From positions 434,001 through 498,000 of the forward strand of contig NZ_BOSE01000003.1 in the NCBI RefSeq assembly GCF_018403185.1: 64,000 nt of DNA, given 5' to 3'. The DNA comes from Paenibacillus montaniterrae. GTDB taxonomy: Bacteria > Bacillota > Bacilli > Paenibacillales > Paenibacillaceae. A model generated the notes under the pieces. That model saw only the letters and a list, made by a program, of their open reading frames with translations. It was not told the DNA's origin and did not search any database. Below, piece by piece: positions 8,553 through 16,369 of this stretch (the first letter of the stretch is position 1; every line of letters begins with the position of its first letter). A program made the translations under genes and the position numbers.

Positions 8553-9078
8553 AGGAAGTTTAAAAAGCTGGACTTTGATGACGATGCAGGGCATTGTAGC
8601 GTATTCGACGGCGAATCTTGAACGCTAGCGAAAACTGCGGTGCTCACGTAGCAAGTGCCTACGCTGCGCTCCTCGTTTTCTACTAGCGTTCAAGCTTCTT
8701 GGTCCTGAAAGCCCAACTTTTTAAAGCTCGATTGAAAGAGGAAGTTTAAAAAGCTGGACTTTAATGACGATGCAGGGCGTTGTAGTGGAGTCGACGGCGA
8801 ATATGTCACGCTAGCGAGTGCTCCGGTGCTCACGTAGGTTTATCTACGCTGCGCTCCTCGCCCTCTAGTATCGTGCCATCTTCTTGGTCCTGAAAGCCCA
8901 ACTTTTTAAACCTCGATTGAAAGAGGAAGTTTAAAAAGCTGGACTTTGATGACGATATGATTGCGTTGTAGCATAGTCGACGGCGAATATGTCACGCTAC
9001 CGAAGGCGGTGCTCACGTAGCAAGTGCCTACGCTGCGCTCCTCGTTTTCTACTATCGTCCAAGCTTCTTGGTTTTGCA
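8550..9078 (+). repeat. Family-1 repeat array B (three tandem units)
   Basis: Units start at 8550, 8736 and 8921 (periods 186 and 185). Unit 1 has alpha arms on both sides (CTTGAACGCTAG / CTAGCGTTCAAG). Unit 2 has beta arms on both sides (ATGTCACGCTAG / GTATCGTGCCAT). Unit 3 is a beta/alpha hybrid and runs into family 2. The outer arms here read AGAGGAAGTTTAAAAAGC / CTTTTTAAA, a matched change relative to array A (GTTCAAAAAC / GTTTTTGAAC). The array begins inside the TAG stop codon of the DUF5682 gene. Confidence 0.92.
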
Positions 9079-9434
9079 TTCAAAAAAAGCACCAGCGGAG
9101 GAGCAAAGCATCCGAAAAACGAAGTGAGTCGCCTTTAACATCGTAATGCAACCATAAAAATTAAAAAAAGAGCATTACGATTTAAAAAGCGACTGTAGGA
9201 TGCTTAGCTCCGTAGCGCTGAAAGGAACCTTGGGGTTTATTCGACATCGAAGCTTAACAGTCAAGAAAAAAACTACAGCGGAGGAGCAAAGCATCCGAAA
9301 AACGAAGTGAGTCGCCTTTAACATCGTAATGCAACCTTTAAAAATAAAATAAGAACATTACGATTTAAAAAGCGACTGGAGGATGTTTTGCTCCGGAGCG
9401 CTGACTGGAGGATGCTTTGCTCCGTAGCGCTGAA
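9079..9434 (+). repeat. Family-2 hairpin elements upstream of the VWA gene (two copies plus a duplicated 3' arm)
   Basis: Copies lie at about 9079-9224 and 9262-9402, each with the constant GAAAAACGAAGTGAGTCGCC and the inner stem ATCGTAATG / CATTACGAT. A second copy of the distal 3' arm (CTGGAGGATG...GTAGCGCTGA) follows at about 9403-9434, so the 3' side of the last hairpin is duplicated. The SD GGGGGAG of the VWA gene is 15 bp further on. Confidence 0.88.
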
Positions 9435-9460
9435 ATTTATTACAGAAACGGGGGAGTTTG

Positions 9461-10687
9461 ATGGAGCAGCAGGATGAAGCGTTGCAGATGACTGCGGCGG
9501 AGGCTGAGCTGAAGGCGAAGGAGCGGATTGCTCGCTGGCGCCTTATTCTCGGTGAGGATAGCCGCGAGATGCTGGAGCGCCGCTCTGGCGGTGCTTGCGA
9601 GCTTTCTGCCGAGCAGCAGCTCATGGATCAAGCGCTGGCGGCGCTATATGACCAAACCAGTGGCGGCAGCTTCGGACAAGGAGGAGGCAAAGGTCCTTCT
9701 TCCCCGCAAATTGCCAAATGGCTCGGTGATATCCGCTCCTTATTCGATCAGGAAATGGTTTCGATTATTCAAAACGATGCGATTGAGCGCAAAGGCTTGA
9801 AGCAGCTTATTTTTGAGCCTGAAGTATTGGATAATTTGGAGCCAAACGTCAATTTGGCTTCTACGATGATGCTGCTGAAGGATCATATTCCGAAGCGCTC
9901 CAAGGAGAGCGTGCGGAAATTTATCGGCAAAATCGTTGAGGAAATTAATAAGCTGCTGGAAAACGATATTCGTCGTGCAGTAACGGCGGCCCTTAACAAA
10001 AAGCAGCACTCGCCGATTCCTTCAGTCGCAGCAATTGACTATAAGTATACGATTAATCGCAATTTGAAAAATTATAATCCACAGCTGAAAACGATCATTC
10101 CCGAGCGCTTTTACTTTTTTGATCGCGCAAACCGGATGAATAACTGGACGGTCATTGTCGATATTGACCAAAGCGGCTCGATGGGGGAATCGGTTATTTA
10201 TTCCTCGATCATGTCCTGCATTTTGGCGAGCATGAATGCGATCAATACGAGAATCGTCGCCTTTGATACCGAGATTATCGATATGACGGAGAAATCCGAT
10301 GATCCGATTGATTTGCTGTTCGGCATTCAGCTTGGCGGCGGCACCGATATTAACAAGTCGGTAGCCTATTGCCAGCAGTTCATCGAGAACCCTGCCAAAA
10401 CGATCTTCTTTTTAATTTCTGATTTGGAGGAAGGCGGCAACCGTGCAGGGCTGATCAATCGAGTGAAGGAAATGAAGGAATCTGGCGTTACCGTGATCAG
10501 CCTGCTGGCGATTGCTGATGGCGGCAAGCCTTACTATGACGAGCAGATGGCGAAGCGGCTGTCGTCGCTAGGAGTTCCATGCTTTGCTTGTACACCTGCG
10601 CTGCTGCCGCAGCTGCTGGAGATGGCCTTTAAGGGCTATGATTTGCAAGCCTTCCAGAAGGAGTTTGAAGCATCGCGTAAAAGCTAG
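9461..10687 (+). CDS. VWA-domain protein, partner of MoxR
   Basis: This is a 408-residue protein. ATG 9461 is chosen because GGGGGAG ends five bases upstream; an in-frame TTG lies just before it. The N-terminal ~220 residues are helical and charged, with a Gly-rich linker near 68-80. The C-terminal von Willebrand A domain keeps a complete MIDAS: D-Q-S-G-S near residue 236, T in GGGTD near 295, and D in ISDLEEGG near 321. Metal-dependent ligand binding is therefore expected. VWA proteins act with MoxR ATPases as the target-recognition or effector arm. It is the last gene of the cluster, and its final codons (KS, TAG) form the first unit of the following tandem repeat. Confidence 0.93.
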   Translation: MEQQDEALQMTAAEAELKAKERIARWRLILGEDSREMLERRSGGACELSAEQQLMDQALAALYDQTSGGSFGQGGGKGPSSPQIAKWLGDIRSLFDQEMVSIIQNDAIERKGLKQLIFEPEVLDNLEPNVNLASTMMLLKDHIPKRSKESVRKFIGKIVEEINKLLENDIRRAVTAALNKKQHSPIPSVAAIDYKYTINRNLKNYNPQLKTIIPERFYFFDRANRMNNWTVIVDIDQSGSMGESVIYSSIMSCILASMNAINTRIVAFDTEIIDMTEKSDDPIDLLFGIQLGGGTDINKSVAYCQQFIENPAKTIFFLISDLEEGGNRAGLINRVKEMKESGVTVISLLAIADGGKPYYDEQMAKRLSSLGVPCFACTPALLPQLLEMAFKGYDLQAFQKEFEASRKS

Positions 10688-10795
10688 CATACTATCATAA
10701 AAGCTAACGAGCTAGGCATACCTTCTTAAAAGCTAACGAGCTAGCCACTATCATAAAAGCTATCGAGCTAGCCATACGATCATAAAAGCTATTGA
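10678..10795 (+). repeat. Short tandem repeat (27-29 bp units, about four copies)
   Basis: Units contain AAAAGCTAnCGAGCTAGsC followed by a variable ATnATCAT or TTCTT tail. They start at the last codons of the VWA gene and end at the terminator. The AGCTnnCGAGCT core is itself palindromic. Confidence 0.8.
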
Positions 10796-10860
10796 GGCAC
10801 ATAGCGTGCGCAAGCATCACTTGTCAAAGTGACTGCGCCTGCTATGTGCCTTTCTTTTTT
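10795..10860 (+). terminator. Rho-independent terminator of the SWIM-MoxR-VWA cluster
   Basis: The stem AGGCACATAGC pairs with GCTATGTGCCT, with an inner CGCA/TGCG and AAGTGA-type extension, followed by TTTCTTTTTT. It is the first convincing terminator after 520, which supports one transcription unit from SWIM to VWA, although the internal F1/F2 structures could modulate it. Confidence 0.85.
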
Positions 10861-10879
10861 GTTCTGCTGATAAAGTAAA

Positions 10880-10938
10880 AATAACGTTATTAGTTGGCAA
10901 AATAGCGTTATAGCTTTGCATATCTCTCCTTCTATAAT
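10880..10938 (+). promoter_or_regulatory. Promoter region of the sugar ABC operon
   Basis: A perfect 12-bp palindrome AATAACGTTATT (10880-10891) is followed by a related AATAGCGTTATA (about 10901-10912) and a TATAAT -10 hexamer near 10933-10938. The -35 is not obvious. The palindromes are candidate operators for the sugar operon's control. Confidence 0.45.
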
Positions 10939-10968
10939 AGTCGTAGAATCAACGAGGGAGGGGAAGAG

Positions 10969-11880
10969 ATGAAAGCAAAAACTAGAGCAAAAGGCTACAT
11001 GAAGCTGCAGCGCAAAGAGACGCTGGCTGGCCTGCTCTTCGTTGCTCCGATGCTGATAGGCGTAACCTTTTTGACGCTAATTCCGATTATTGCAGCGTTT
11101 CTGCTCTCTTTGTCTGAGTGGAACTTTGTAGCAGGCTGGGACGGCTTGAAATGGGTAGGGCTGGACAATTTCCAGCGCTTGCTTAGCGACGACGCCTTTA
11201 TTAAATCACTGCTGAACAATGCCTGGTTTCTATTGACCGTGCCGATTTATATGGCGATTTCGATGTTTTTGGCGATTATGATTGATCGCAATGTATATGC
11301 CAAGAGCTACTTCAAGGTTGCCTTCTTTATGCCTTATATTTCATCCGTTGTGGCAGTGGCGATCGTATGGCAGGTGCTGTTCCATCCATCCGCTGGTCCG
11401 ATCAATCAGACGCTGATGGCGCTAGGTATCGACAATCCGCCGGGATGGATCGCTGACCCGAAGTTTGCGCTAGTGTCGATTATGATGATTTCAATCTGGA
11501 TTTCGATTGGCTTTAATATGATTGTGTACATCGCAGGCTTGCAGGCAATTCCGAAGGATTTATATGAAGCCGCTTCGATAGACGGAGCGAATGGCTGGAG
11601 AAAGTTTCTGAATATTACGTTCCCGATGCTGTCCTCGACTTCATTTTTTCTGCTCGTGACCGGAATTATTGCTTCCTTCAAGGTGTTTGACTTAATCGCT
11701 GTATTGACCAAGGGCGGCCCAATCCGCTCAACGAGCATGATTGTATGGCATCTGTACGAAACGGCGTTTACCAATTTGAAGCTTGGCTACGCCTCTTCAA
11801 TGGCTGTCGTGCTGTTTGCATGTGTGCTGTTCATTACACTACTGCAGTGGGTAATTCAGAAAAAATGGGTGAACTACTAG
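10969..11880 (+). CDS. Carbohydrate ABC transporter permease (CUT1, MalF-type)
   Basis: This 303-residue protein has six hydrophobic segments and the EAA cytoplasmic loop (YEAASIDGANGWRKFLNI, about residues 200-217) that contacts the ATPase. The GGP...T-type segment near the C-terminus is typical of CUT1 MalF/UgpA/YesP-like permeases. SD GGGAGGGG precedes ATG 10969. It is followed 13 bp later by the second permease. No ATPase is in the operon, as usual for Bacillales CUT1 systems served by a shared MsmX-like ATPase. The sugar is unknown; the YesM/YesN-type pair downstream suggests an oligosaccharide from plant or other polysaccharide. Confidence 0.93.
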   Translation: MKAKTRAKGYMKLQRKETLAGLLFVAPMLIGVTFLTLIPIIAAFLLSLSEWNFVAGWDGLKWVGLDNFQRLLSDDAFIKSLLNNAWFLLTVPIYMAISMFLAIMIDRNVYAKSYFKVAFFMPYISSVVAVAIVWQVLFHPSAGPINQTLMALGIDNPPGWIADPKFALVSIMMISIWISIGFNMIVYIAGLQAIPKDLYEAASIDGANGWRKFLNITFPMLSSTSFFLLVTGIIASFKVFDLIAVLTKGGPIRSTSMIVWHLYETAFTNLKLGYASSMAVVLFACVLFITLLQWVIQKKWVNY

Positions 11881-11893
11881 GAGGTGCGGGCTT

Positions 11894-12733
11894 GTGAATT
11901 CAGTAATAGCAGAGCGCACTCGAAAAATTGTGCTGACGATCATTATGTTTGCGATAAGTATATTGTTTCTGCTTCCGTTTCTCTGGATGCTGAGCACTTC
12001 GTTCAAGATCGAAGCAGAGGTGTTCACGTATCCGATCGAATGGCTTCCGAAAACTTGGAATGTAGTAGAAAACTACCATGAGGTGTGGGTGGGGAAATTT
12101 CCGTTCTACAAATATTACTGGAATACGATTAAAGTAAGCGTGCTGACAACGCTCATTTCCTGTGCGGTATCAGCGCTTGCGGCATACGGCTTTTCTAAAA
12201 TTCAATTTAAAGCAAGCAGCTACTTGTTTATTATTGTGTTGACGACCTATATGATTCCGCAGCAGGCGATTCTCGTACCGCAATTTATTTTGTATCGCGA
12301 AATTCAGTTGTTTGACAGCCATTTGGGCTTGATTTTGCTGGGCAGCTTTAGCGTGCTCGGCACATTTATGCTGCGCCAGTTTTTTATGGGGATCCATCAG
12401 GAGTTTATTGAATCTGGCAAAATTGACGGCGCCTCTCATTGGACGATTTTTTGGCGAATTGCCTTTCCGCTTGTAAGGCCAGCGGTGGCAACCTATGCGA
12501 TTTTGCGGTTTATATGGACGTGGAATGACTATCAAAACCCGTTGATTTTTTTACGGACGGATGCGCTGTATACGATCCAGCTTGCGATTCAAAAATTTAC
12601 AACGATTAACGGCGAGTTTTATTCCTTAATTATGGCAGGGACAGTTTCCGGCATTTTGCCGCTGCTCATCGTATTTATAATCGGGCAAAAAAGCGTAATT
12701 GAAGGGATCGCGCTTGGCGGCGTAAAAGGATAA
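11894..12733 (+). CDS. Carbohydrate ABC transporter permease (CUT1, MalG-type)
   Basis: This is a 279-residue inner-membrane protein starting at GTG 11894 after GGAGGTG. Six transmembrane segments are evident and the EAA-like loop reads IESGKIDGASHWTIFWRI near 175-195. It forms the heterodimeric channel with the preceding MalF-type protein. It is encoded in the same operon as the binding protein at 13003. Confidence 0.92.
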   Translation: MNSVIAERTRKIVLTIIMFAISILFLLPFLWMLSTSFKIEAEVFTYPIEWLPKTWNVVENYHEVWVGKFPFYKYYWNTIKVSVLTTLISCAVSALAAYGFSKIQFKASSYLFIIVLTTYMIPQQAILVPQFILYREIQLFDSHLGLILLGSFSVLGTFMLRQFFMGIHQEFIESGKIDGASHWTIFWRIAFPLVRPAVATYAILRFIWTWNDYQNPLIFLRTDALYTIQLAIQKFTTINGEFYSLIMAGTVSGILPLLIVFIIGQKSVIEGIALGGVKG

Positions 12734-12739
12734 CCGCGA

Positions 12740-12842
12740 TTAGCTTGGAAATAACGTGCTTAGCTTGGAGAAAAGGATGCTAGGCTTGGAGATAACGTGC
12801 TAGGCTTGGAGAAAAGGATGCGTGGCTTGAAGGTAGAGATGC
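12740..12842 (+). repeat. Tandem 20/21-bp repeats downstream of the permease
   Basis: Five units lie at 12740-12759, 12760-12780, 12781-12800, 12801-12821 and 12822-12842. They alternate (T)TAGCTTGGAnATAACGTGC and (T)AGGCTTGGAGAAAAGGATGC, so a 41-bp dimer is repeated twice. The remaining bases to 13002 hold only the SD AGGAGGG of the next gene; no terminator was recognised. Confidence 0.8.
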
Positions 12843-13002
12843 CAGCTTGGTATGCTTCCAAATTCGCTGCAAAATTTGTGATGGTAAAAAAAGTGTTAAA
12901 GTAGGTAAAGATTGGCGTATTTCACGTGCAAGGAAATTATATACAATAACAGCGTAAATAGCATGATGATGTGAGCTCAATTAAAAAAAGGAGGGTTTAT
13001 GG

Positions 13003-14424
13003 ATGAAAAGGATGACTAAAAAATTGGCGATGATCGCCCTTACTAGCTTGCTCGTGCTAGCTGCAGGCTGTTCTGGCAATAACAGCTCGAGCAATACGGG
13101 CAATAATGGAGGCGCTTCCTCGCCAACTCCTACAGCTGAGAATCATACGAATGCAGGCAATGATCAAGAAAGCAGCGAGCCCGTCACGATAAAGCTGCAT
13201 ACCTTCGGCAACGAGGCAACCTACAATTGGGCAGCAACGATTGCTGCTTTTGAGGACGCGCATCCGAATATCAGTGTTGATTTGGTGGTGTTGTCTGAAA
13301 AGGGGGACAGCCAGGAAGCCTTGCAAAAGCTGGATCTTGAAGCCGGCTCAGGCGCGACGATGGATGTGCTTATGTTTTCCGATGCTGCGAGCTATGCGCA
13401 GCGTGTAGGCCTCGGCATGGTAGCGCCGCTTGATGAATATATTGCGGCTGAAGGCTTTAATTTGACGGATGAATACAAGGTCGATACGACCTTGAACGGA
13501 CAAATCTATGCGCTTCCTGGCAAGTTTAATCCTTGGTATGTGCTGCTTAATAAAACGATGCTGGATGATGCAGGGCTGGAGGTGCCGACGGACTGGACCT
13601 GGGATGATTTTGCTGAGTATGCAAGAAAGCTGACGAAGGGCGAAGGCAATGACAAGGTTTACGGCACTTACTTCCACGGCCCGCAAAATGGCGGTTGGAT
13701 GGAATTTATGAAGCTGGCGCTGGCCAATCAGCCTGGAGACAGCGAGTTTTTGAAGGAGGATGGCACGTCGAATATCGAAAGCCCGTTGTTCAAGCGCACG
13801 TTAGAGCTGCGCTATCAATTTGAGCAAGAAGGCATTTCGACGCCTTATCAGGAAATGCTGTCGCAAAAGCTGCACTATCGCAATCAGTTCTTTAATCAGG
13901 ATGCGGCAATGGTGATGATCGGCAGCTGGATGAATACGGAGCTTGGTGGCACGGAGCAGTTTCCGTTGAACTTTGAAGTAGCCGTTGCGCCGATTCCGAA
14001 AAACAATGACGCTGATGAAATCGGCTATACGATGGTTACCACCGATTATGTGGCAGTGGCTGCAAGCTCCAAGCATAAGGAAGAGGCGTATCAATTTGTA
14101 CGCTGGTATACGACGGACGGACAGATTGCTCAGGGCAAAAACGTTCCATCCTGGAAGGGGGTAGCAGATGCCGAGCTTGCCAATATTATCGATATTATAT
14201 TGAGCGGCACGGTAAGTCCGGAAAAGGTTGATAAGCAATCGCTGATCAATACGCTGGCAAACTCTAAATCCTCCAAAATCATTCCACCAGTAAGCTATCA
14301 ATCCGAGGTTTACAAAGTGATTAACGAGGAATATGAAAAGCTGATTTTCGGTCAGCAGGATATAGATACGACAGTGCAGGAAACGCATCAACGCGTTACG
14401 CAGGTTGTGAACGATAATCAATAG
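13003..14424 (+). CDS. Sugar ABC transporter substrate-binding lipoprotein (CUT1)
   Basis: This 473-residue protein has a lipoprotein signal: a basic start (MKRMTKK), a hydrophobic core and the lipobox LAAGC at about residue 23. A Ser/Asn/Thr-rich spacer (25-65) comes before the extracellular SBP_bac_1 fold. Features such as YALPGKFNPW and GSWMNTE belong to the ligand-binding cleft of this family. It delivers the sugar to the two upstream permeases. SD AGGAGGG lies 9 bp before ATG 13003. Confidence 0.92.
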   Translation: MKRMTKKLAMIALTSLLVLAAGCSGNNSSSNTGNNGGASSPTPTAENHTNAGNDQESSEPVTIKLHTFGNEATYNWAATIAAFEDAHPNISVDLVVLSEKGDSQEALQKLDLEAGSGATMDVLMFSDAASYAQRVGLGMVAPLDEYIAAEGFNLTDEYKVDTTLNGQIYALPGKFNPWYVLLNKTMLDDAGLEVPTDWTWDDFAEYARKLTKGEGNDKVYGTYFHGPQNGGWMEFMKLALANQPGDSEFLKEDGTSNIESPLFKRTLELRYQFEQEGISTPYQEMLSQKLHYRNQFFNQDAAMVMIGSWMNTELGGTEQFPLNFEVAVAPIPKNNDADEIGYTMVTTDYVAVAASSKHKEEAYQFVRWYTTDGQIAQGKNVPSWKGVADAELANIIDIILSGTVSPEKVDKQSLINTLANSKSSKIIPPVSYQSEVYKVINEEYEKLIFGQQDIDTTVQETHQRVTQVVNDNQ

Positions 14425-14458
14425 TCATTTTCCATATACAGGTAGTATAATAGGAGGA

Positions 14459-14490
14459 GGGGTGTCGCAGTTTGCTGTGCACCCCTTTTT
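14459..14490 (+). terminator. Terminator after the sugar-binding protein gene
   Basis: The stem GGGGTG(TCGCAG) pairs with (GCTGT)GCACCCC and is followed by TTTTT. It would separate or attenuate transporter expression from the downstream two-component genes. Confidence 0.75.
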
Positions 14491-14542
14491 CCGACTTTTC
14501 GAGTAAAGGATAAGACCTTAGCTGGTCTGGACAAGGAGCTTT

Positions 14543-16369
14543 ATGAATCGATTGGACATGTGGAGCCAGAAGCTTAAAACGAGATTGAAATCATTTCGCA
14601 CAAAGCTTATTGTTGCTGCACTCGGCTGTATTATACTGCCGGCAACGGTCATGCTGTCGATTTACAATGTACTGACGAAGGAAGAGATTGAAGCCGAGGC
14701 AATGAGGCAATCTGAGGAGCAGCTGGTGCTGTTAAGCGGATATGTGATGAATGTGTTCGACTATATGATTTACGCGGCTAATTATATGCAAATGGATGCT
14801 GATCTGAATGCGTTGTTGAAGGAGCTGGCTAAAGGCAAGCAATATGAGAGCGAAAAAGAGCGCTTTGAGGATCGCTTCTTCATTATTTCCAGACTGGACA
14901 GCATCAAGCTGCTTGGCAGTAAAGTGTATGCGACTATTCTGCTGTCGAACGGGGACAGCTTTGACAATTATGGAACGGATGAATACAATTCACAGCTGCT
15001 TTGGCAGGAGCCGTGGATTGCCGAGCTTGATCAGCTTGCGGGCTTGCAGACGCTGTGGCTGGGAGCTGCGCCAACGGTATTTAATACGGAAAAAATGGCT
15101 GGCGGCTATCAGCTTTCACTCGTGCGCACGTTAAGAGGGCAAGGAATTAACCCGTACGCCTATGCGGTCGTCACGATTATGGAGCGTCAAGTAAGCAGCA
15201 TTTTAAGCGAGCTTGGCGATGGAGAGGAAGCATTTATTGTTGATGGTCAAAGCAAAATTGTATCGCATCCAAACGAATCGTTAATCGGCAGTCTCTACGA
15301 GCCGCCAAGTAATGTGCTGGGGAGAAGCAGCGTTCAACTGCTTCGCGATGGCGACAGGCCGTATATTTTGGCGAGCAAGCCGTTTACGTTTACGGATTGG
15401 ACGCTTATTTCCTTAACACCCTATGAAGGTGCAATTGCCAGCTTTAATCAAATTTATAATCGCGTCTTTATATCGCAGCTCGTCACCTACTGTTTATTTC
15501 TTGTGCTCTTTATTTACTTGACCGGCACAATTACCCGGCGGCTCGTACATCTTGGCCGCGTGGCGGAAAAGGTGCAGCGCGGCAATTTGGAAATTCGCAG
15601 CCATATACGCGGCGAGGATGAAATTGGCTACGTCGGTCGCTCATTCGATCAGATGCTGGATCAAATCAAGCGGATGATTTTAGAAGTGTCCGCTACGCAT
15701 CAAAATAAGCGCGAGGCCGAGCTGGCGATGCTGCAGGCGCAAATCAATCCGCATTTTCTATTCAATGTACTGAACTCGATTAGAATGAAGGTAATGCGCA
15801 AGGGCGATCTGGAAAGTGCAGAAATGCTAAGCTCGCTCTCCAAGCTGCTGCGCCTCACGATAAGCAACAAACAGGAAACGCTGCCGCTGCATGAGGAAGC
15901 TGCTTTTATAGCTGACTACGTCAAGCTGATGAATATGCGCCAGCGTCAGCAGGTTGAGCTTGTGGTTGAGCTCGCTGCTGAAACACTGCTGCTGCCTGTG
16001 CCAAAGTTTTGCTTGCAGCCGATTATTGAAAATGCAATGATTCATGGCTTGACGCAGCGGGCCGGCACAATCACGATTCAGGCTAAGCTGGAGCAGCCAT
16101 TTATTGCCGTTACCGTTACTGATGATGGAGTAGGCATGAATGAGGGGCGTCTGCTCGAGCTGCGAGAGCTGACCGAACAACAAAGGGAAAAGCCTGATGA
16201 GACAGAGTATCATGAAAGGCAGTTTTCCAGCATAGGCTTGCACAATGTCGTGGAACGGATGAGATTGAAATATGGCGAGAAGTTCCACGTTACGATAGAT
16301 AGCGAGATCGGCAAAGGAACCTCGATAACGTTTTATATTCCAAGTCAGGCGGTGAATGAGGATGTATAA
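14543..16369 (+). CDS. Sensor histidine kinase, YesM type
   Basis: This is a 608-residue protein with SD AAGGAG before ATG 14543. An N-terminal membrane anchor (about 22-42) leads to an extracellular Cache-like sensor (about 45-300), a second TM (about 305-330) and HAMP. The LytS/YesM-type kinase core has the phosphoacceptor in QINPHFLFN (His about 410). The HATPase has N-box IIENAMIHG and G-box DDGVGM. It senses an extracytoplasmic cue, probably the sugar or the loaded binding protein, and phosphorylates the overlapping AraC-type regulator (14-bp overlap). Autoregulation of the ABC genes is likely but inferred. Confidence 0.93.
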   Translation: MNRLDMWSQKLKTRLKSFRTKLIVAALGCIILPATVMLSIYNVLTKEEIEAEAMRQSEEQLVLLSGYVMNVFDYMIYAANYMQMDADLNALLKELAKGKQYESEKERFEDRFFIISRLDSIKLLGSKVYATILLSNGDSFDNYGTDEYNSQLLWQEPWIAELDQLAGLQTLWLGAAPTVFNTEKMAGGYQLSLVRTLRGQGINPYAYAVVTIMERQVSSILSELGDGEEAFIVDGQSKIVSHPNESLIGSLYEPPSNVLGRSSVQLLRDGDRPYILASKPFTFTDWTLISLTPYEGAIASFNQIYNRVFISQLVTYCLFLVLFIYLTGTITRRLVHLGRVAEKVQRGNLEIRSHIRGEDEIGYVGRSFDQMLDQIKRMILEVSATHQNKREAELAMLQAQINPHFLFNVLNSIRMKVMRKGDLESAEMLSSLSKLLRLTISNKQETLPLHEEAAFIADYVKLMNMRQRQQVELVVELAAETLLLPVPKFCLQPIIENAMIHGLTQRAGTITIQAKLEQPFIAVTVTDDGVGMNEGRLLELRELTEQQREKPDETEYHERQFSSIGLHNVVERMRLKYGEKFHVTIDSEIGKGTSITFYIPSQAVNEDV

